Shown here: positions 53,336 through 64,000 of the stretch, in pieces
Position numbering within the stretch: the stretch's first letter is position 1
Layout: every line of letters begins with the position of its first letter
Origin: Hymenopus coronatus
Lineage: Eukaryota > Arthropoda > Insecta > Mantodea > Hymenopodidae
Direction: 5' to 3'
Length of the DNA: 64,000 nucleotides
Assembly: GCA_030762935.1 (NCBI GenBank)
Contig: CM060883.1
Span: 33,627,501-33,691,500, forward strand
Made by a program: the position numbers and the translations under genes
Notes under the pieces: model-generated
Told to the model about the DNA's origin: nothing
Database searches by the model: none
What the model saw: only the letters and a program-made list of their open reading frames with translations

Positions 53336-54226
53336 TTTACTTTCTCTACACGTACTATGTATTTAGTGTATAAGGAAGGTATTGTATTCCACCCAAAATT
53401 CGATACCGAGATTTCACCGAAAATACACGTTTTGGGTCCCCCTGAATCAAAAAAAAAAAATTTTGGAAAGAAGTACGTGTGAGTGCGGGCGTGTGTCTGT
53501 GTGTGTGTGTCTGTGTGTCTGTGGACAGCATGGCTAAAAAACGAATGGACCGTTAAATGCCAAACTTGGTATTTAAGCTTGGTATCTTCCAAGGATGCGA
53601 CACGAAGATTTGCAAGAAAATCCCCCCCACCCCCAACTGCCCTTTACATGGAACTTTTTTCGAAAGTTCCGATTTCCTCAAAAATGACTCTAGCGATTTT
53701 GATTAAAATATCGTATATTAAAGATATTTACCTGACAAATAATATGTATAGGTATCTTGAATTTTCTGGGAATAGCCTCTGAAGACTACTTTATTCTGGA
53801 GGAATTTTGCGTAACTGCTAAACCGTTAGAAATGGACAAAAACTTACCACACAAAAAATATAGAGCACATTAAAACACACAATTTATGTTATATGATGTT
53901 TTTTCGAGGAGTTGATCGTTTTTGAGATATTCCTTGTTTTTGGTTTCAGCTTTGAAAAACTAATACTTTTCTCATACAGGAATTTGTCAATTCGTGTCCA
54001 TACAAAGAAAGGAATTTCAGTCACCTAGTAACCAGCTTTTGACTTCACTTTAACCTATGACACTCCCATATTTCGCTTCTACTTACAAGGAAGCAAGTAT
54101 TAAGACTATTTCTGCTAATTTTTTCTCGATTAGCTTGAAATAAATAGAAGAATAAGCTTATTAACAATAATTTGTTACACAGAAGTAGAAAAAGTTATGT
54201 GAATGGAACACATCAGATTTTTTTTC
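53335..54226 (+). repeat. Family M copy, full length
   Basis: TTTTTACTTTCTCTACACG to AAGTTATGTGAATGGAACAC and CATCAGATTTTTTTT. GT tract 53477-53523. Confidence 0.93.
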
Positions 54227-54500
54227 GTGGAATGGGCTATTTCTGAGATATTCTTTGTTATTTGTTTCAGATTTAAAATACTTAAACTTTTCTCACACGG
54301 AAAGTTGTAAATTCCTGGTCCTGCATAGAAACGGATTTCAACCACATCACAACCAGCTTTTGAAGAATTTCACTATCGTTTATGGCTAGTGTATTCCCTT
54401 ATTTTCCTTCTACTTACAAGGAAGCAAGTAATTAAGACAATTTCTGCTAATATTTATCTCGATTATCATAAAGTAGACAGAATAATATCAACATTTACGA
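54227..54500 (+). repeat. Family M right-part fragment adjoining the full copy
   Basis: Resumes at 'CGTGGAATGGGCTATTTCTGAG' and runs to 'GTAGACAGAATAATATC'; ends lost. Confidence 0.8.
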
Positions 54501-54685
54501 TTTTTTTCCATTAGAAGTAGTTTGGGGAATTGTGTCGCATCCTTAGGTTTGGTGTTTAACCAATTTTTCGTTTTTAGTTCACAGACACAGACTCCTTTTT
54601 TGGATACAGAAGACCACAAAACATACTTCCAGTGAAATGTTGGTATCGAATTTTTACGTACTAAGAAGAGAAAGTAATAAACTTC
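54501..54685 (-). repeat. Family M, hairpin-end fragment, degraded
   Basis: 'TAGTTTGGGGAATTGTGTCGC' to 'GTACTAAGAAGAGAAAGTAA'. Confidence 0.7.
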
Positions 54686-55100
54686 GTAATAATCGTTTAT
54701 ATACTCACTGATAAGCGATAAAAAGTAGAAAATGCAATGTAAGTGTCACACAACATATTCTACGCGAATATTACTCAAGTCAAATACCATCCGTTTTTCT
54801 GTTTACATCAATAGTTTAATTTATTTTAAAGCTAGTTTTTTCTATCAACAAAATTAACCAAAAATTAGAGCAATTTACTTGTTTGGTAGTATACCAGAGA
54901 GTTTTGATGCATTAGAGCTACAATGGCGAACCTTTTCCGACTAGTGTGGCAATTAAAGTCAGGTTGATTATTTTAATTGCTACTTAGCACCTGTTATTTT
55001 CCTTCCAACCAGCTTACAAATTAGCTTTCAGCAGTATATTGTATTATTTAACCAATAAATTGCATAGTCTATAAATACAGTGAACGCTGATTTCGTGATT
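54686..55100. other. No feature seen
   Basis: AT-rich unassigned DNA. Confidence 0.4.
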
Positions 55101-55102
55101 TT

Positions 55103-55217
55103 ATTATTTTCTCTACCTATACTATGTACATAGGGTATTGAGAAAGTATTGCATTCCACCCAAAAATTTGATACCGAGATTTCACCAGAATTAAACGTTT
55201 TAGGACCTTCTGTATCC

Positions 55218-55248
<31 letters not shown>

Positions 55249-56075
55249 ATGTGTTCCACGACTTTGTCTACATCGCTGAAACAAATTATTGTGAAAAGGC
55301 ACATTCAATTACTTTATGATCATCGAGATAAACGTTAGCAGAAATTGTCTTAGCTACTTTCTTCCTTGTAAGTAGGGGGAAAATGGGGAATATATTAGGC
55401 TCAAGCAATAGTCAAATCTTTTAGTGTTTAAATCTGAAACAAAAACAAGGAATATCTCAATGGACAATTCAATGAAAAAAACGTGTATGATATAAATTGT
55501 GTGTTTTAACGTGATCTACATTTTTTGTGTAGTAAGTTTTTATCTATTTCTTACGGTTTACCAGCTACGCAAAATTCAACAAAATTTATTCAGAATAAAG
55601 AGGTCTTCAGAGGCTATTCCCAGAAAATTCGAGATATATGTACATTTTTTGCCATATAAATATATTTAATACACGTATTTTAATCAAAATCCTTAGAGCC
55701 ATTTTTGAGAAAATCAAAATTTTCGAATTTTTTTCCATGTAAAGGGTAGTTTTACATGGGGGGATTTTTCTCAAAATCTTCTTGTCGCACCCCTGGAAGA
55801 TACTAAGCTTAAATACCAAGTTTGGTATTTTACCGACTTTTCGTGTTCACAGACACACGCACACAACGGACCTTTTTCTGAAAATCCTTTTTTTGGATAC
55901 AGAGAACTCTAAAATGCCTATTTCCGGTGAAATCTCGCTATCGAATTTTTGGGTGTATTGCAATACCTTCTCTATACACTATGTACATACTACGCGTAGA
56001 GAAAGTAAAAATAAGTTTTTGTAAGAATAGTATACAGAATAGGCAGAGAAAGTCATGTGAATGGAACAAATCATT
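55103..56075 (+). repeat. Family M copy split by an inverted family M copy
   Basis: Left end 55103-55220 stops in the A-run; after the nested copy the host's right end resumes (56012-56075, 'AAGTTTTTGTAAGAATAG ... AGAGAAAGTCATGTGAATGG'). Confidence 0.85.
55243..56010 (-). repeat. Family M copy nested inside family M
   Basis: AAAAATCTGATGTGTTCCACG to ACTACGCGTAGAGAAAGTAAAAA. Preceded by a 29-base A-run shared with the host. Confidence 0.88.
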
Positions 56076-56777
56076 TTTTTTTTCTATCTACTTCTTTTAA
56101 ATTGAGATAATTCTTTGCAGAAATAACTACCTTACCATTCCGGTATGGGTACAAAGGGAATAGCGATACTCAAATGTTTAAGAAAGCCATGTGTTGACAG
56201 TAAAATTCATGCTCTTTGCATGCAATCACAAGAAACAACTGAGTATCGAAAGGACAATGCCCAAGTATTGATCAGCTCGAACCATTAATGACGGAGATTT
56301 TGGAATTGGCTTTTGGCAGTATGTTTCGTTTAGTATGTAACGTTTAGCTTCCAGTTATACAAGAGTATGTTAAATTCCTTGTGAATAAAGAAGGTTTCAC
56401 TGGATATTTCCAGAAAATTCAAGATATACAGTTCTGTTTGTCATATAAATATCTTTAATATAGGACTTAATCAAATTCGTTATTGATTGTTCAGAAAATC
56501 GGACACCAGTGAACATCTTCCAGGTAAAAGATAGTTTGCAATGAGAGATTTTCTTGAAACTTTTGTGTCACATATTTTTAAGATGCTGAATTTATATATC
56601 TTATTTTAGTATTAAAGCCATAGACACGCACACACATACACACACACTGCTTTTTTAATTTGAGGAGTGGGATTCAGGGAGTCACAGAGCCACTATTTCG
56701 GGTGGAAAATTGGTATCGATTTTTTTTTTATAGAATACAATACTTCCCTTAAATATTATAGGTAAGAAAAAGTAAAA
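56076..56777 (-). repeat. Family M copy, old and diverged
   Basis: 'CTATCTACTTCTTTTAAATTGAG' to 'ATTATAGGTAAGAAAAAGTAAAAAA', with the central blocks recognisable. Confidence 0.7.
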
Positions 56778-56810
56778 AAGTGAATGTAAGAGGAATTCAA
56801 CCAAGAGAAT

Positions 56811-57345
56811 GGAGCCAGGTGGCTCAGCCGTTTCGTCTGGGTCTGGCATTCGGGAGGTTGTGGGTCGAATCCCCGGGCGATTTCTCTGACCCATGGTTTT
56901 TTGGGGGTTTATCCGGGTCACTAGGCAACTGCTAGGGAAGCTTCTTCATTCCCCCGAACATCCTGTCCCTTCATTTCATCTCCATTTTATCCAACCGGTC
57001 ACTTTCAGCGTTGTAAGTGTTGGCGAGTACTGCAATAGTGTTGTGAATGCTCTTTGGAAATATAGCTCTAGTAGGCAGGATGGCGTTGGAGTCGTCTGTA
57101 GGACCCATGGGGTTCGGTCAGATCTGGGGCGCGGGCACCTAGCGCTTTCTTCGCCGAGATGAAAAAAATTGCTTGCAGTATGTTAGGAACCCTCTACGGT
57201 GGCTCTTTTTCCGCGAGCCGCTTTCGGTCGCCTGTCGATATTGCTTTATCATCCTATCCTCCTGAGGTCTGACCAGAGCTAGAAAGTTCGTACCGATTTC
57301 CTTATGCATAGTAAGAGCGGCCAGGGTTGGCAATGCCATGCGGCG
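56811..57345 (+). mobile_element. SINE S3-related (subfamily b)
   Basis: Head GAGCCAGGTGGCTCAGCCGT, GGGAGGTTGTGGGTCGAATCC, domain GGGGGTTTATCCGGGTCACT then AGGCAACTGCTAGGG. Body differs from S3 but shares GGAAATATAGCTCT with the copies at 58129 and 60433. Confidence 0.78.
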
Positions 57346-57354
57346 CTACTTGCG

Positions 57355-57910
57355 CAAGCAAAGGTCAACGCAGAATGCAACCCATTACAGCAGAACAGCT
57401 ATCATTGCATTACACAAAATCACATCGGTAGTAAGGAAGACGTTCAAATAAAATCTTTGTTCTGCTCAAATGTGAGCAAAATTAATTTGTTTTACAACCA
57501 TAGTAGGTTTTCTAGCAGCGCACTTGTGCATGTACTTATTCAGAAACCGATGACAGTTCCGGTATACAAACTGTCAAACGTTTAGTAACAGAACAGCTTC
57601 ACAGAAACATATTATTGATTGCAAATTTGTTCAGAAAGTTACCCACAACTATCACATGTAAAAGAACTGTCAGATCGGATCTACTAATCCACGAGCATCC
57701 TACCTGAAATATAAACATGAAAAGTGTAGATGAAAAGAATGTGCGGGGTTCAGTGTGATGTATCGCATAGAAGCTGAACTTTTGGATCCTAAGAAATGCC
57801 ATTTGCTGGTGATACTGATACATCATGCGAAGTGGAACGTACTTTTTCGCATTACAAAACAGAATGAGGTTTTCATTTGAAAGGCTTCAGAAGTACATAT
57901 ATTTTTCAGT
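57355..57910 (+). pseudogene. hAT-superfamily / CGGBP1-like relic, copy 1
   Basis: Plus-strand pieces: NSYHCITQNHIGSKEDVQIK (second half of a BED-like zinc finger), later CEVERTFSHYK and NRMRFSFERLQKYIYF, the hAT C-terminal dimerisation motif. Stops and frameshifts separate them, and a 16-bp deletion relative to copy 2 lies between HYK and NRM. Unrelated to RMI1; non-functional. Confidence 0.6.
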
Positions 57911-58044
57911 AAAGCAGCTGTAGATGAGTAAAGATTTAGTTTAATTCCTGCTTTTGTGTTTACCTGGTAAGAGTCTGAAGATATTTAAGAAATTAATTTT
58001 ATTATTTGGATATTATTTTACATTTGATCAGTAAATATTACGAT

Positions 58045-58960
58045 TCATGTTATGATTTCATTCACACGACCTTTCTATCTATTCTGAAAAACACATTCTC
58101 ACAAAAGCTTATTCTTCTTATGCTTATCACTGAGCCTAGTGGCACAGGGATTGGCATTCGAAAGGTTCCGGGATCGGTTCCCTGTGGCCAACCTTTCACT
58201 CATGGGTTTTTTGGGGGCTTTCCCGGGCCACTAGGCGAATCCTAGGGAGGATTCTTCGTTTCCCAAACTTCCTGTCGATTCATTTCATCCCAACCACTCT
58301 CTTTCAGGGTTTTAAGTGTCGAGGAGGACGCGGCAGAGGCGCCATTCCATGTAGGTGACTGCGCTCTGGAAATATAGCTCTCAGGGGTGGGATGGTTGTC
58401 TGCTGACTCAGGTGGTCTATCCGGGACTGAGTCATGGGCTCCACGTCGAGATGAAGAACTACTTTTGAACTGTTAGGGACCCTCCCCGGCGGCTCTTTCC
58501 CTGTCCGGATGTCCCCCGCACTTTGAGATTACACTCATCTCATTCCTCTCCTCCAGGGATCTAACGTACAATAAACAACGGCTACATTACGGAATACGTT
58601 CACACACATCAAGGTAAACATTAGCAGAATGGTCTTTCACTTAGCTCCTTATAAGAAGAAGAGAAATACAGGGACTCATACATAGATTAAAACGATAGTC
58701 AAATCTTTTAAAAGCTAGTTGCCATGCCATTTAAATTCATTTCTCTTTGCATGTCCAGGAGTCAAACAAAACGAAAAGGAATGAAAGATTACCGTTTGAG
58801 AAAAGATGATGTATTATAACATTGAAATCAATAGCAATTAACTCCACAACAAAAATTTACATATATGACATAGATTGTGTATGTTATCGAATTCTACATT
58901 TTTTGTGCATGTGAATTTCCTCCCGTATGAACTATTTTACATCCCAATAAATCTGTTGAC
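58045..58960 (-). repeat. Family M, diverged copy split by a SINE (unit 1)
   Basis: 58045-58128 (TTTCATTCACACGACCTTTC) and about 58590-58960 (AAACATTAGCAGAATGG onward) are family M blocks in order, with SINE S3b between. Ends at 'GTGCATGTGAATTTCCTCC'. Confidence 0.75.
58129..58588 (+). mobile_element. SINE S3b (unit 1)
   Basis: GAGCCTAGTGGCACAGGG head, GGGATCGGTTCCCTG B-box region, GGGGGCTTTCCCGGGCCACT domain, GGAAATATAGCTCTCAGG body, ending near ACAATAAACAACGGC. Confidence 0.8.
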
Positions 58961-58977
58961 ATAGAGCTGTGACTTTT

Positions 58978-59653
58978 AAACACACTTAAAGTGACTTTCT
59001 CTATATCTCTGTAACAAATTATTGTTAATAAGCTCATCTTTTATTTATTTCATGCTAATCGAGAAAAATTAGCAGAAATAGTCTTATTTCTTGCTTTATT
59101 GTAAGTAGAAGCAAAATAAGGGAGTACCATAGGTTAAAGGGAAAGCCAAAAGCTGGTTGCTATGTGACTGATGTTCCTTTGTTTGTATGGACAGGAGTTG
59201 ACAAATTCCTGTATGAGAAAAGTATGTTTTTCAAAGCTGAAACCAAGAAAAAGGAATATCTCAAAAATGATCAACTCCACGAAAAAAATGTATATAACAT
59301 AAATTGTGTGCTTTAACGTGATCTACATTTTTTGTGTGTTAAGTTTTTGTCCATCTCTTACGGTTTAGTAGTTATGCAAAATTCATCCGAAATAAAGTAG
59401 TATTTAGAGGCTGTTCCCAGAAAATTCAAAATATACATTTTATTTGTCAGGTAAATATCTTTAATATATTATCTTTTAATCAAAATCGTTGGAGCCATTT
59501 TTTAGAAAATCAAAATTTCCGAAAAAAGTTCCATGTAAAGGATAGTTCGGGGTGGGGGAATTTTTCTCAAAATCTTTGTGTCGCATCCCTGGAAGATTCT
59601 AAACTTAAATACCAAGTTTGGTATTTTACCGACTTTTCGTATTTGAGTTATCG
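58978..59653 (-). repeat. Family M copy cut by the duplication junction
   Basis: 'TAAAGTGACTTTCTCTATATC' to 'CTTTTCGTATTTGAGTTATCG'; microsatellite and hairpin end missing because the tandem junction falls here. Confidence 0.9.
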
Positions 59654-59654
59654 T

Positions 59655-60230
59655 GCGCAAGCAAAGGTCAACGCAGAGTGCAACCCATTACAGCAGAACA
59701 GCTATCATTGCATTACACAACATCACATCGGTAGTAAGGAAGACGTTCAAAAAAAATCTTTGTTCTGCTCAAATGTGAGCAAATTTATTTGTTTTACAAC
59801 CATAGTAAGTTTTCTAGCAGCGCACTTATTCAGAAACCGATGACAGTTCCGGTATACAAACTGTCAAACGTCTAGTAACAGAACAGCTTCACAGAAACAT
59901 ATTATTGATTGCAAATTTGTTCAGAAAGTTACCCACAGCTATCACATGTAGAAGAACTGTCAGATCGGATCTACTAATCCACGAGCATCCTACCTGAAAT
60001 ATGAACATGAAAAGTGTAGATGAAAAGAATGTGCGGGGTTCAGTGTGATGTATCGCATAGAAGCTGAACTTTTGGATCCTAACAAATGCCATTTGCTGGT
60101 GATACTGATACATCATGCGAAGTGGAACGTACTTTTTCGCATTACAAATATTGTTTGTCGGAAAACAGAATGAGGTTTTCATTTGAAAGGCTTCAGAAGT
60201 ACATATATTTTTCAGTAAAGCAGCTGTAGA
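59655..60230 (+). pseudogene. hAT-superfamily / CGGBP1-like relic, copy 2
   Basis: As copy 1, but CEVERTFSHYK runs on in frame through YCLSENRMRFSFERLQKY to a stop, because the 16 bp are present. Interior still broken by stops. The 97-codon frame on the opposite strand (60182-59889) is a shadow. Confidence 0.65.
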
Positions 60231-60339
60231 TGAGTAAAGATTTAGTTTAATTCCTGCTTTTGTGTTTACCTGGTAAGAGTCTGAAGATATTTAAGAAATT
60301 AATTTTATTTTTTGGATATTATTTTACATTTGATCAGTA

Positions 60340-61270
60340 AATATTACGATTCATGTTATGATTTCATTCACATGACCTTTCTATCTATTCTGAAATACAC
60401 ATTCTCACAAAAGCTTATTCTTCTTATGCTTATTACTGAGCCTAGTGGCACAGGGATTGGCATTCGAAAGGTTCCGGGATCGGTTCCCTGTGGCCGACCT
60501 TTCACCCCATGGGTTTTTCGGGGGCTTTCCCGGGCCACTAGGCGAATCCTAGGGAGGATTCTTCGTTTCCCAAACTTCCTGTCGATTCATTTCATCCCAA
60601 CCACTCTCTTTCAGGGTTTTAAGTGTCGAGGAGGACGCGGCAGAGGCGCCATTCCATGTAGGTGACTGCGCTCTGGAAATATAGCTCTCAGGGGTGGGAT
60701 GGTTGTCTGCTGACTCAGGTGGTCTATCCGGGACTGAGTCATGGGCTCCACGTCGAGATGAAGAACTACTTTTGAACTGTTAGGGACCCTCCCCGGCGGC
60801 TCTTTCCCTGTCCGGATGTCCCCCGCACTTTGAGATTACACTCATCTCATTCCTCTCCTCCAGGGATCTAACGTACAATAAACAACGGCTACATTACGGA
60901 ATACGTTCACACACATCAAGGTAAACATTAGCAGAATGGTCTTTCACTTAGCTCCTTATAAGAAGAAGAGAAATACAGGGACTCATACATAGATTAAAAC
61001 GATAGTCAAATCTTTTAAAAGCTAGTTGCCATGCCATTTAAATTCATTTCTCTTTGCATGTCCAGGAGTCAAACAAAACGAAAAGGAATGAAAGATTACC
61101 GTTTGAGAAAAGATGATGTATTAATCAATAGCAATAAATATCTCGGAAATGGTTAACTCCACAACAAAATTTTACATATATGACATAGATTGTGTATGTT
61201 ATCGAATTCTACATTTTTGTGCATGTGAATTTCTTCCCGTATGAACTATTTTACATCCCAATAAATCTGT
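60340..61270 (-). repeat. Family M, diverged copy split by a SINE (unit 2)
   Basis: Same structure as 58045-58960, with local differences near 61120-61160. Confidence 0.75.
60433..60890 (+). mobile_element. SINE S3b (unit 2)
   Basis: Nearly identical to 58129-58588; same insertion point, hence copied by the duplication. Confidence 0.85.
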
Positions 61271-61289
61271 TGACATAGAGCTGTGACTT

Positions 61290-62172
61290 TTAAACACACT
61301 TAAAGTGACTTTCTCTATATCTCTGTAACAAATTATTGTTAATAAGCTTATCTTTTATTTATTTCATGCTAATCGAGAAAAATTAGCAGAAATAATCTTA
61401 TTTCTTGCTTTATTGTAAGTAGAAGCAAAATAAGGGAGTATCATAGGTTAAAGGGAAAGCCAAAAGCTGGTTGCTATGTGACTGATGTTCCTTTGTTTGT
61501 ATGGACAGGAGTTGACAAATTCCTGTATGAGAAAAGTATGTTTTTCAAAGCTGAAACCAAGAAAAAGGAATATCTCAAAAACGATCAACTCCACGAAAAA
61601 ATGTATATAACATACATTTTGTGTTTTAACGTGATCTACATTTTATGTGTGTTAAGTTTTTGTCCATCTCTTACGGTTTAGTAGTTATGCAAAATTCATC
61701 CAAAATAAAGTAGTATTTAGAGGCTATTCCCAGAAAATTCAAAATATACATTTTATTTGTCAGGTAAATATCTTTAATATATGATATTTTAATCCAAATC
61801 GTTGGAGCCATTTTTTAGAAAATCAAAATTTCCGAAAAAAGTTCCATGTAAAGGATAGTTTGGGGTGGGGGAATTTTTCTCAAAATCTTTGTGTCGCATC
61901 CCTGGAAGATTCTAAACTTAAATACCAAGTTTGGTATTTTACCGACTTTTCGTTTTTGAGTTATCATGTTCACAGACACACGGACACACTGACACACGGA
62001 CACGCGGACACACGGACACACTGACACACGGACACACGGACCAACGGACACACTAACACACGGACACACACACACACACGGATCTTTTTCTTAAAATACT
62101 TTTTTTTGGATACAGGGGACCCTAAACATATATTTCCGGTGAAATCTCGGTATCGAATTTTATGGTGGAGTT
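61290..62172 (-). repeat. Family M copy with expanded minisatellite
   Basis: 'TAAAGTGACTTTCTCTATATC' to 'CGGTATCGAATTTTATGGTGG'. The internal repeat (61973-62083) is a tract of GGACACAC-type units, longer than in other copies. Terminal hairpin lost. Confidence 0.88.
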
Positions 62173-62982
62173 TTTGTATTGCACCCAAAAATTCGATACC
62201 GAAATTTCACCGTAAATACATATTTTGGGTCCCTCTGAAAAAAAAATTGGAAAAAGTCCGTGTGTGTAAGTGCGTGTGCGTGTGTGTGTATGTGTGTGTC
62301 TGTGGACAGTATAGCTCAAAACCGAAAAGACCGTTAAATACAAAACTTGGTATTTAAGTTTGGTATCTTCCAAAGACACGAAGATTTTCAAAAAATCCCT
62401 CCACTCCCAACTACACTTTACATGGAACTTTTTTCAAAATTTTGATATCTCAAAAATGGATCTAACGATTTTCATTAAAATATCATATATTAAAGATATT
62501 TCCATGAAATATAAAAAGTATATATTGAAAATTTTCTGGGAATAGCCTCTGAAGACTGCTTTATTCTGGATGAATTTTACGAAATTTTGCATACGTAACT
62601 ACTAAACCGTAAGAGATGGACAAAAACTTACCACACAAAAATGTAGAGCAAGTTATATTATATACATTTTTTCGTTTTCTAGATATTCCTTGTTATTGGT
62701 TTCGGCTTTGAAAAACATATACATTTCTCATACAGGAATTTGTCAACTCCTGTCCATATAAACAAAGGAACTTCAGTCACAGAGCAACCAGCTTTTGGCT
62801 TTCACCTTAACCTATGGTACTCCCTTATTTCGCTTCTACTTACAAGGAAGCAATTAATAAGACTATTTCTGCTATTTTTCCTTAATTATCATGAAGTAAA
62901 CAGTAGCATAAGCTTTCTAACAATAATTTGTTGCAGAGTTGTAGAGAAAGCTATGTGAATGGAACACATTAGATTTTTTAAT
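62173..62982 (+). repeat. Family M copy, hairpin lost, head-to-head with the previous
   Basis: 'TTTGTATTGCACCCAAAAATTC' to GTAGAGAAAGCTATGTGAATG, ACACATTAGATTTTTT. Confidence 0.88.
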
Positions 62983-63137
62983 TTAAAATCAAGTATCCAA
63001 ACAGCACTCCACAGAAGAAATATTTTTCGTAAATCATTTTTAAAATATTCTAGTGAACCTTTTCAGTGAAACTTTATCATTTATAACAAACGTATAAATA
63101 CACCAATCAAAAAATGTCACTTTCTTTAATTATTTAA

Positions 63138-63272
63138 TTATCTGGTAAATGTGTCAGCTTTCTCTTCACTATATTTTCCCCGAATTTTCCGAAAGATGGT
63201 TATATGGAAATGATCTTTTGTGAGTGTCATACTTCCTGAAGGATTATTGAAGTTTTCTGTTGATGATTCAAG
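63138..63272 (-). CDS. Possible terminal coding exon or small ORF (hypothetical)
   Basis: Outside all repeats, the minus strand has an open stretch ending in TAA with varied, protein-like composition: SGSMTLTKDHFHITIFRKIR, GKYSEEKADTFTR. An acceptor-like AACAG precedes it at about 63255, and a T-run (63272-63299 on the plus strand) lies upstream. I do not recognise the family. It could be the last exon of a gene beyond the window or chance. Confidence 0.22.
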   Translation of the reverse strand, partial: LESSTENFNNPSGSMTLTKDHFHITIFRKIRGKYSEEKADTFTR

Positions 63273-63299
63273 AGTTTTTTTTTTTTTTTTTTTTTTTTT
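63272..63299. repeat. Poly(T) tract
   Basis: About 28 T; perhaps the poly(A) of a minus-strand retroinsertion, none identified. Confidence 0.9.
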
Positions 63300-63669
63300 G
63301 AAGTTTTAATTTAATACTTATAAGCTTTTACCTCTCTTTCAAAGTTACCATAACTTATTTTCTTCATGAATATTTGGAGATGAGTCACCAAAAAACTAAC
63401 TTTTTTTTAATGTTTCTTCTTTGATGCAGTGAGTTTTAATTGAAAATTATTTAAAGTAGGAAGAATCTGCTTCGTCTGAGCCTATTTGCGAGGAGTGCTG
63501 GGAATGACACGTTTTAGGAGGGCGTCACAAGCGATTTGTTCAAGATAGTTTTACTCCCGGTCATCAATTTTTCCACTCTGGTTGAACTCATGCTACGGTA
63601 TCTTGGTCTTAGCCAAAGACAAATGGCAGTGCTTAACATACGCCTTTATGTGTCCTCCAAATAGTAAGA

Positions 63670-63920
63670 ATCGCTGTTCTTCCCTCGCTGGCTTTCTATT
63701 CCTGAGGCCGTGGGTTCAAACCCAGCCTACCAATGGTTTTTAAAAGCTACAATCTCATGACAATAAATTTACTCCTATGTGACGAAATTCCGGCATACCG
63801 GAATCCTGGCAGCTGACAGCGTCTTTGACAAATGATTTTATAATACTTTCTTCCCTTTTATCTAAGAATTTTATTTTCTCACAAGGAGCAGAGGAGGATT
63901 TAAACAGTGCGACCTGAGAT
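63670..63920 (+). mobile_element. SINE-like element with tRNA B box
   Basis: GGCCGTGGGTTCAAACCCAGC (63702 on) is a tRNA-like B-box/T-arm with complementary flanks; the tail TTTTATTTTCTCACA resembles the S6 end. Confidence 0.5.
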
Positions 63921-64000
63921 GTTTTTATCAAAATTCAATTATCCAATTGTATTGTATATTTATGTATTCAAAATACAATTATCAATAATTTTATTTTAAC

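Larger units (their letters stand above)
57353..59653. repeat. Tandem duplication, unit 1 (about 2.3 kb)
   Basis: Begins GCGCAAGCAAAGGTCAACGC and ends inside a family M copy at 'GAGTTATCGTG', where unit 2 begins with the same GCGCAAGC sequence. Confidence 0.95.
59654..61955. repeat. Tandem duplication, unit 2 (about 2.3 kb)
   Basis: Same order of hAT relic, SINE and family M pieces as unit 1. It continues without a break into the rest of the family M copy, so this boundary is the ancestral one. Confidence 0.95.

Noticed and set aside
43600..55300. CRISPR-like array, from regularly recurring repeats
   Set aside because: Repeats are about 0.85 kb, in both orientations, nested and truncated; this is a dispersed transposable element in eukaryotic DNA.
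57599..60182. Two similar minus frames (57599-57826 and 59889-60182)
   Set aside because: Their similarity comes from the tandem duplication; they are shadows of the plus-strand hAT relic, which has the recognisable motifs.

Overview
This window looks like nuclear DNA from a repeat-rich animal, most likely an insect with a large genome. It is AT-rich, its one recognisable gene has eight short coding exons with GT/AG junctions spread over 23.5 kb, and most of the rest is transposon debris of arthropod type: jockey-like and RTE-like LINE pieces, Tigger/pogo, mariner and hAT relics, and many tRNA-derived SINEs. A cockroach, termite or other polyneopteran is my guess; the sequence does not prove it. 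Nothing here is bacterial, viral or CRISPR-like.

Region 0.5-29 kb: a complete RMI1 gene (RecQ-mediated genome instability protein 1) on the minus strand. Eight coding exons (24071-24184, 20736-20873, 17515-17739, 12961-13094, 10261-10747, 5935-6711, 2778-2873, 643-819) keep an exact reading frame and give a 715-residue protein. It has the N-terminal helical segment, OB-fold 1, a long linker and a C-terminal OB-fold 2. The linker holds about eleven 12-residue Gln/Ser/Thr repeats and a PIP-box-like motif. A poly(A) signal lies just past the stop. A perfect E2F-type site at 28807-28816, beside a possible non-coding first exon, suggests a cell-cycle promoter about 4.6 kb upstream of the start codon.

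Region 29-64 kb: no convincing gene, apart from a possible short exon at 63138-63272. It is a graveyard of mobile elements.

The main repeat, called family M here, is about 0.85 kb long. One end carries a palindromic hairpin centred on ACTATGTACATAGT. The other ends in a short hairpin and CATCAGATTTTT. An inverted ACTTTCTCTA motif lies near each end, and a CA/GT microsatellite sits at a fixed internal place. About 30 full, truncated or nested copies in both orientations cover very roughly a third of the window. I see no coding capacity. The layout recalls non-autonomous Helentron-type elements (DINE/HINE), but that is inference. By convention here '+' means hairpin end at the lower coordinate.

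At least eight tRNA-derived SINE-like families (S1-S8) occur, some inserted into family M with clear 10-bp target duplications. Three of them share a GGTTTTCC-like central motif. Other structures are a 2.3-kb tandem duplication (57353-61955), a foldback element of about 0.75 kb near 26 kb, a 367-bp MITE candidate near 29.3 kb, and an internally deleted Tigger-like transposon at 16.35-17.24 kb.
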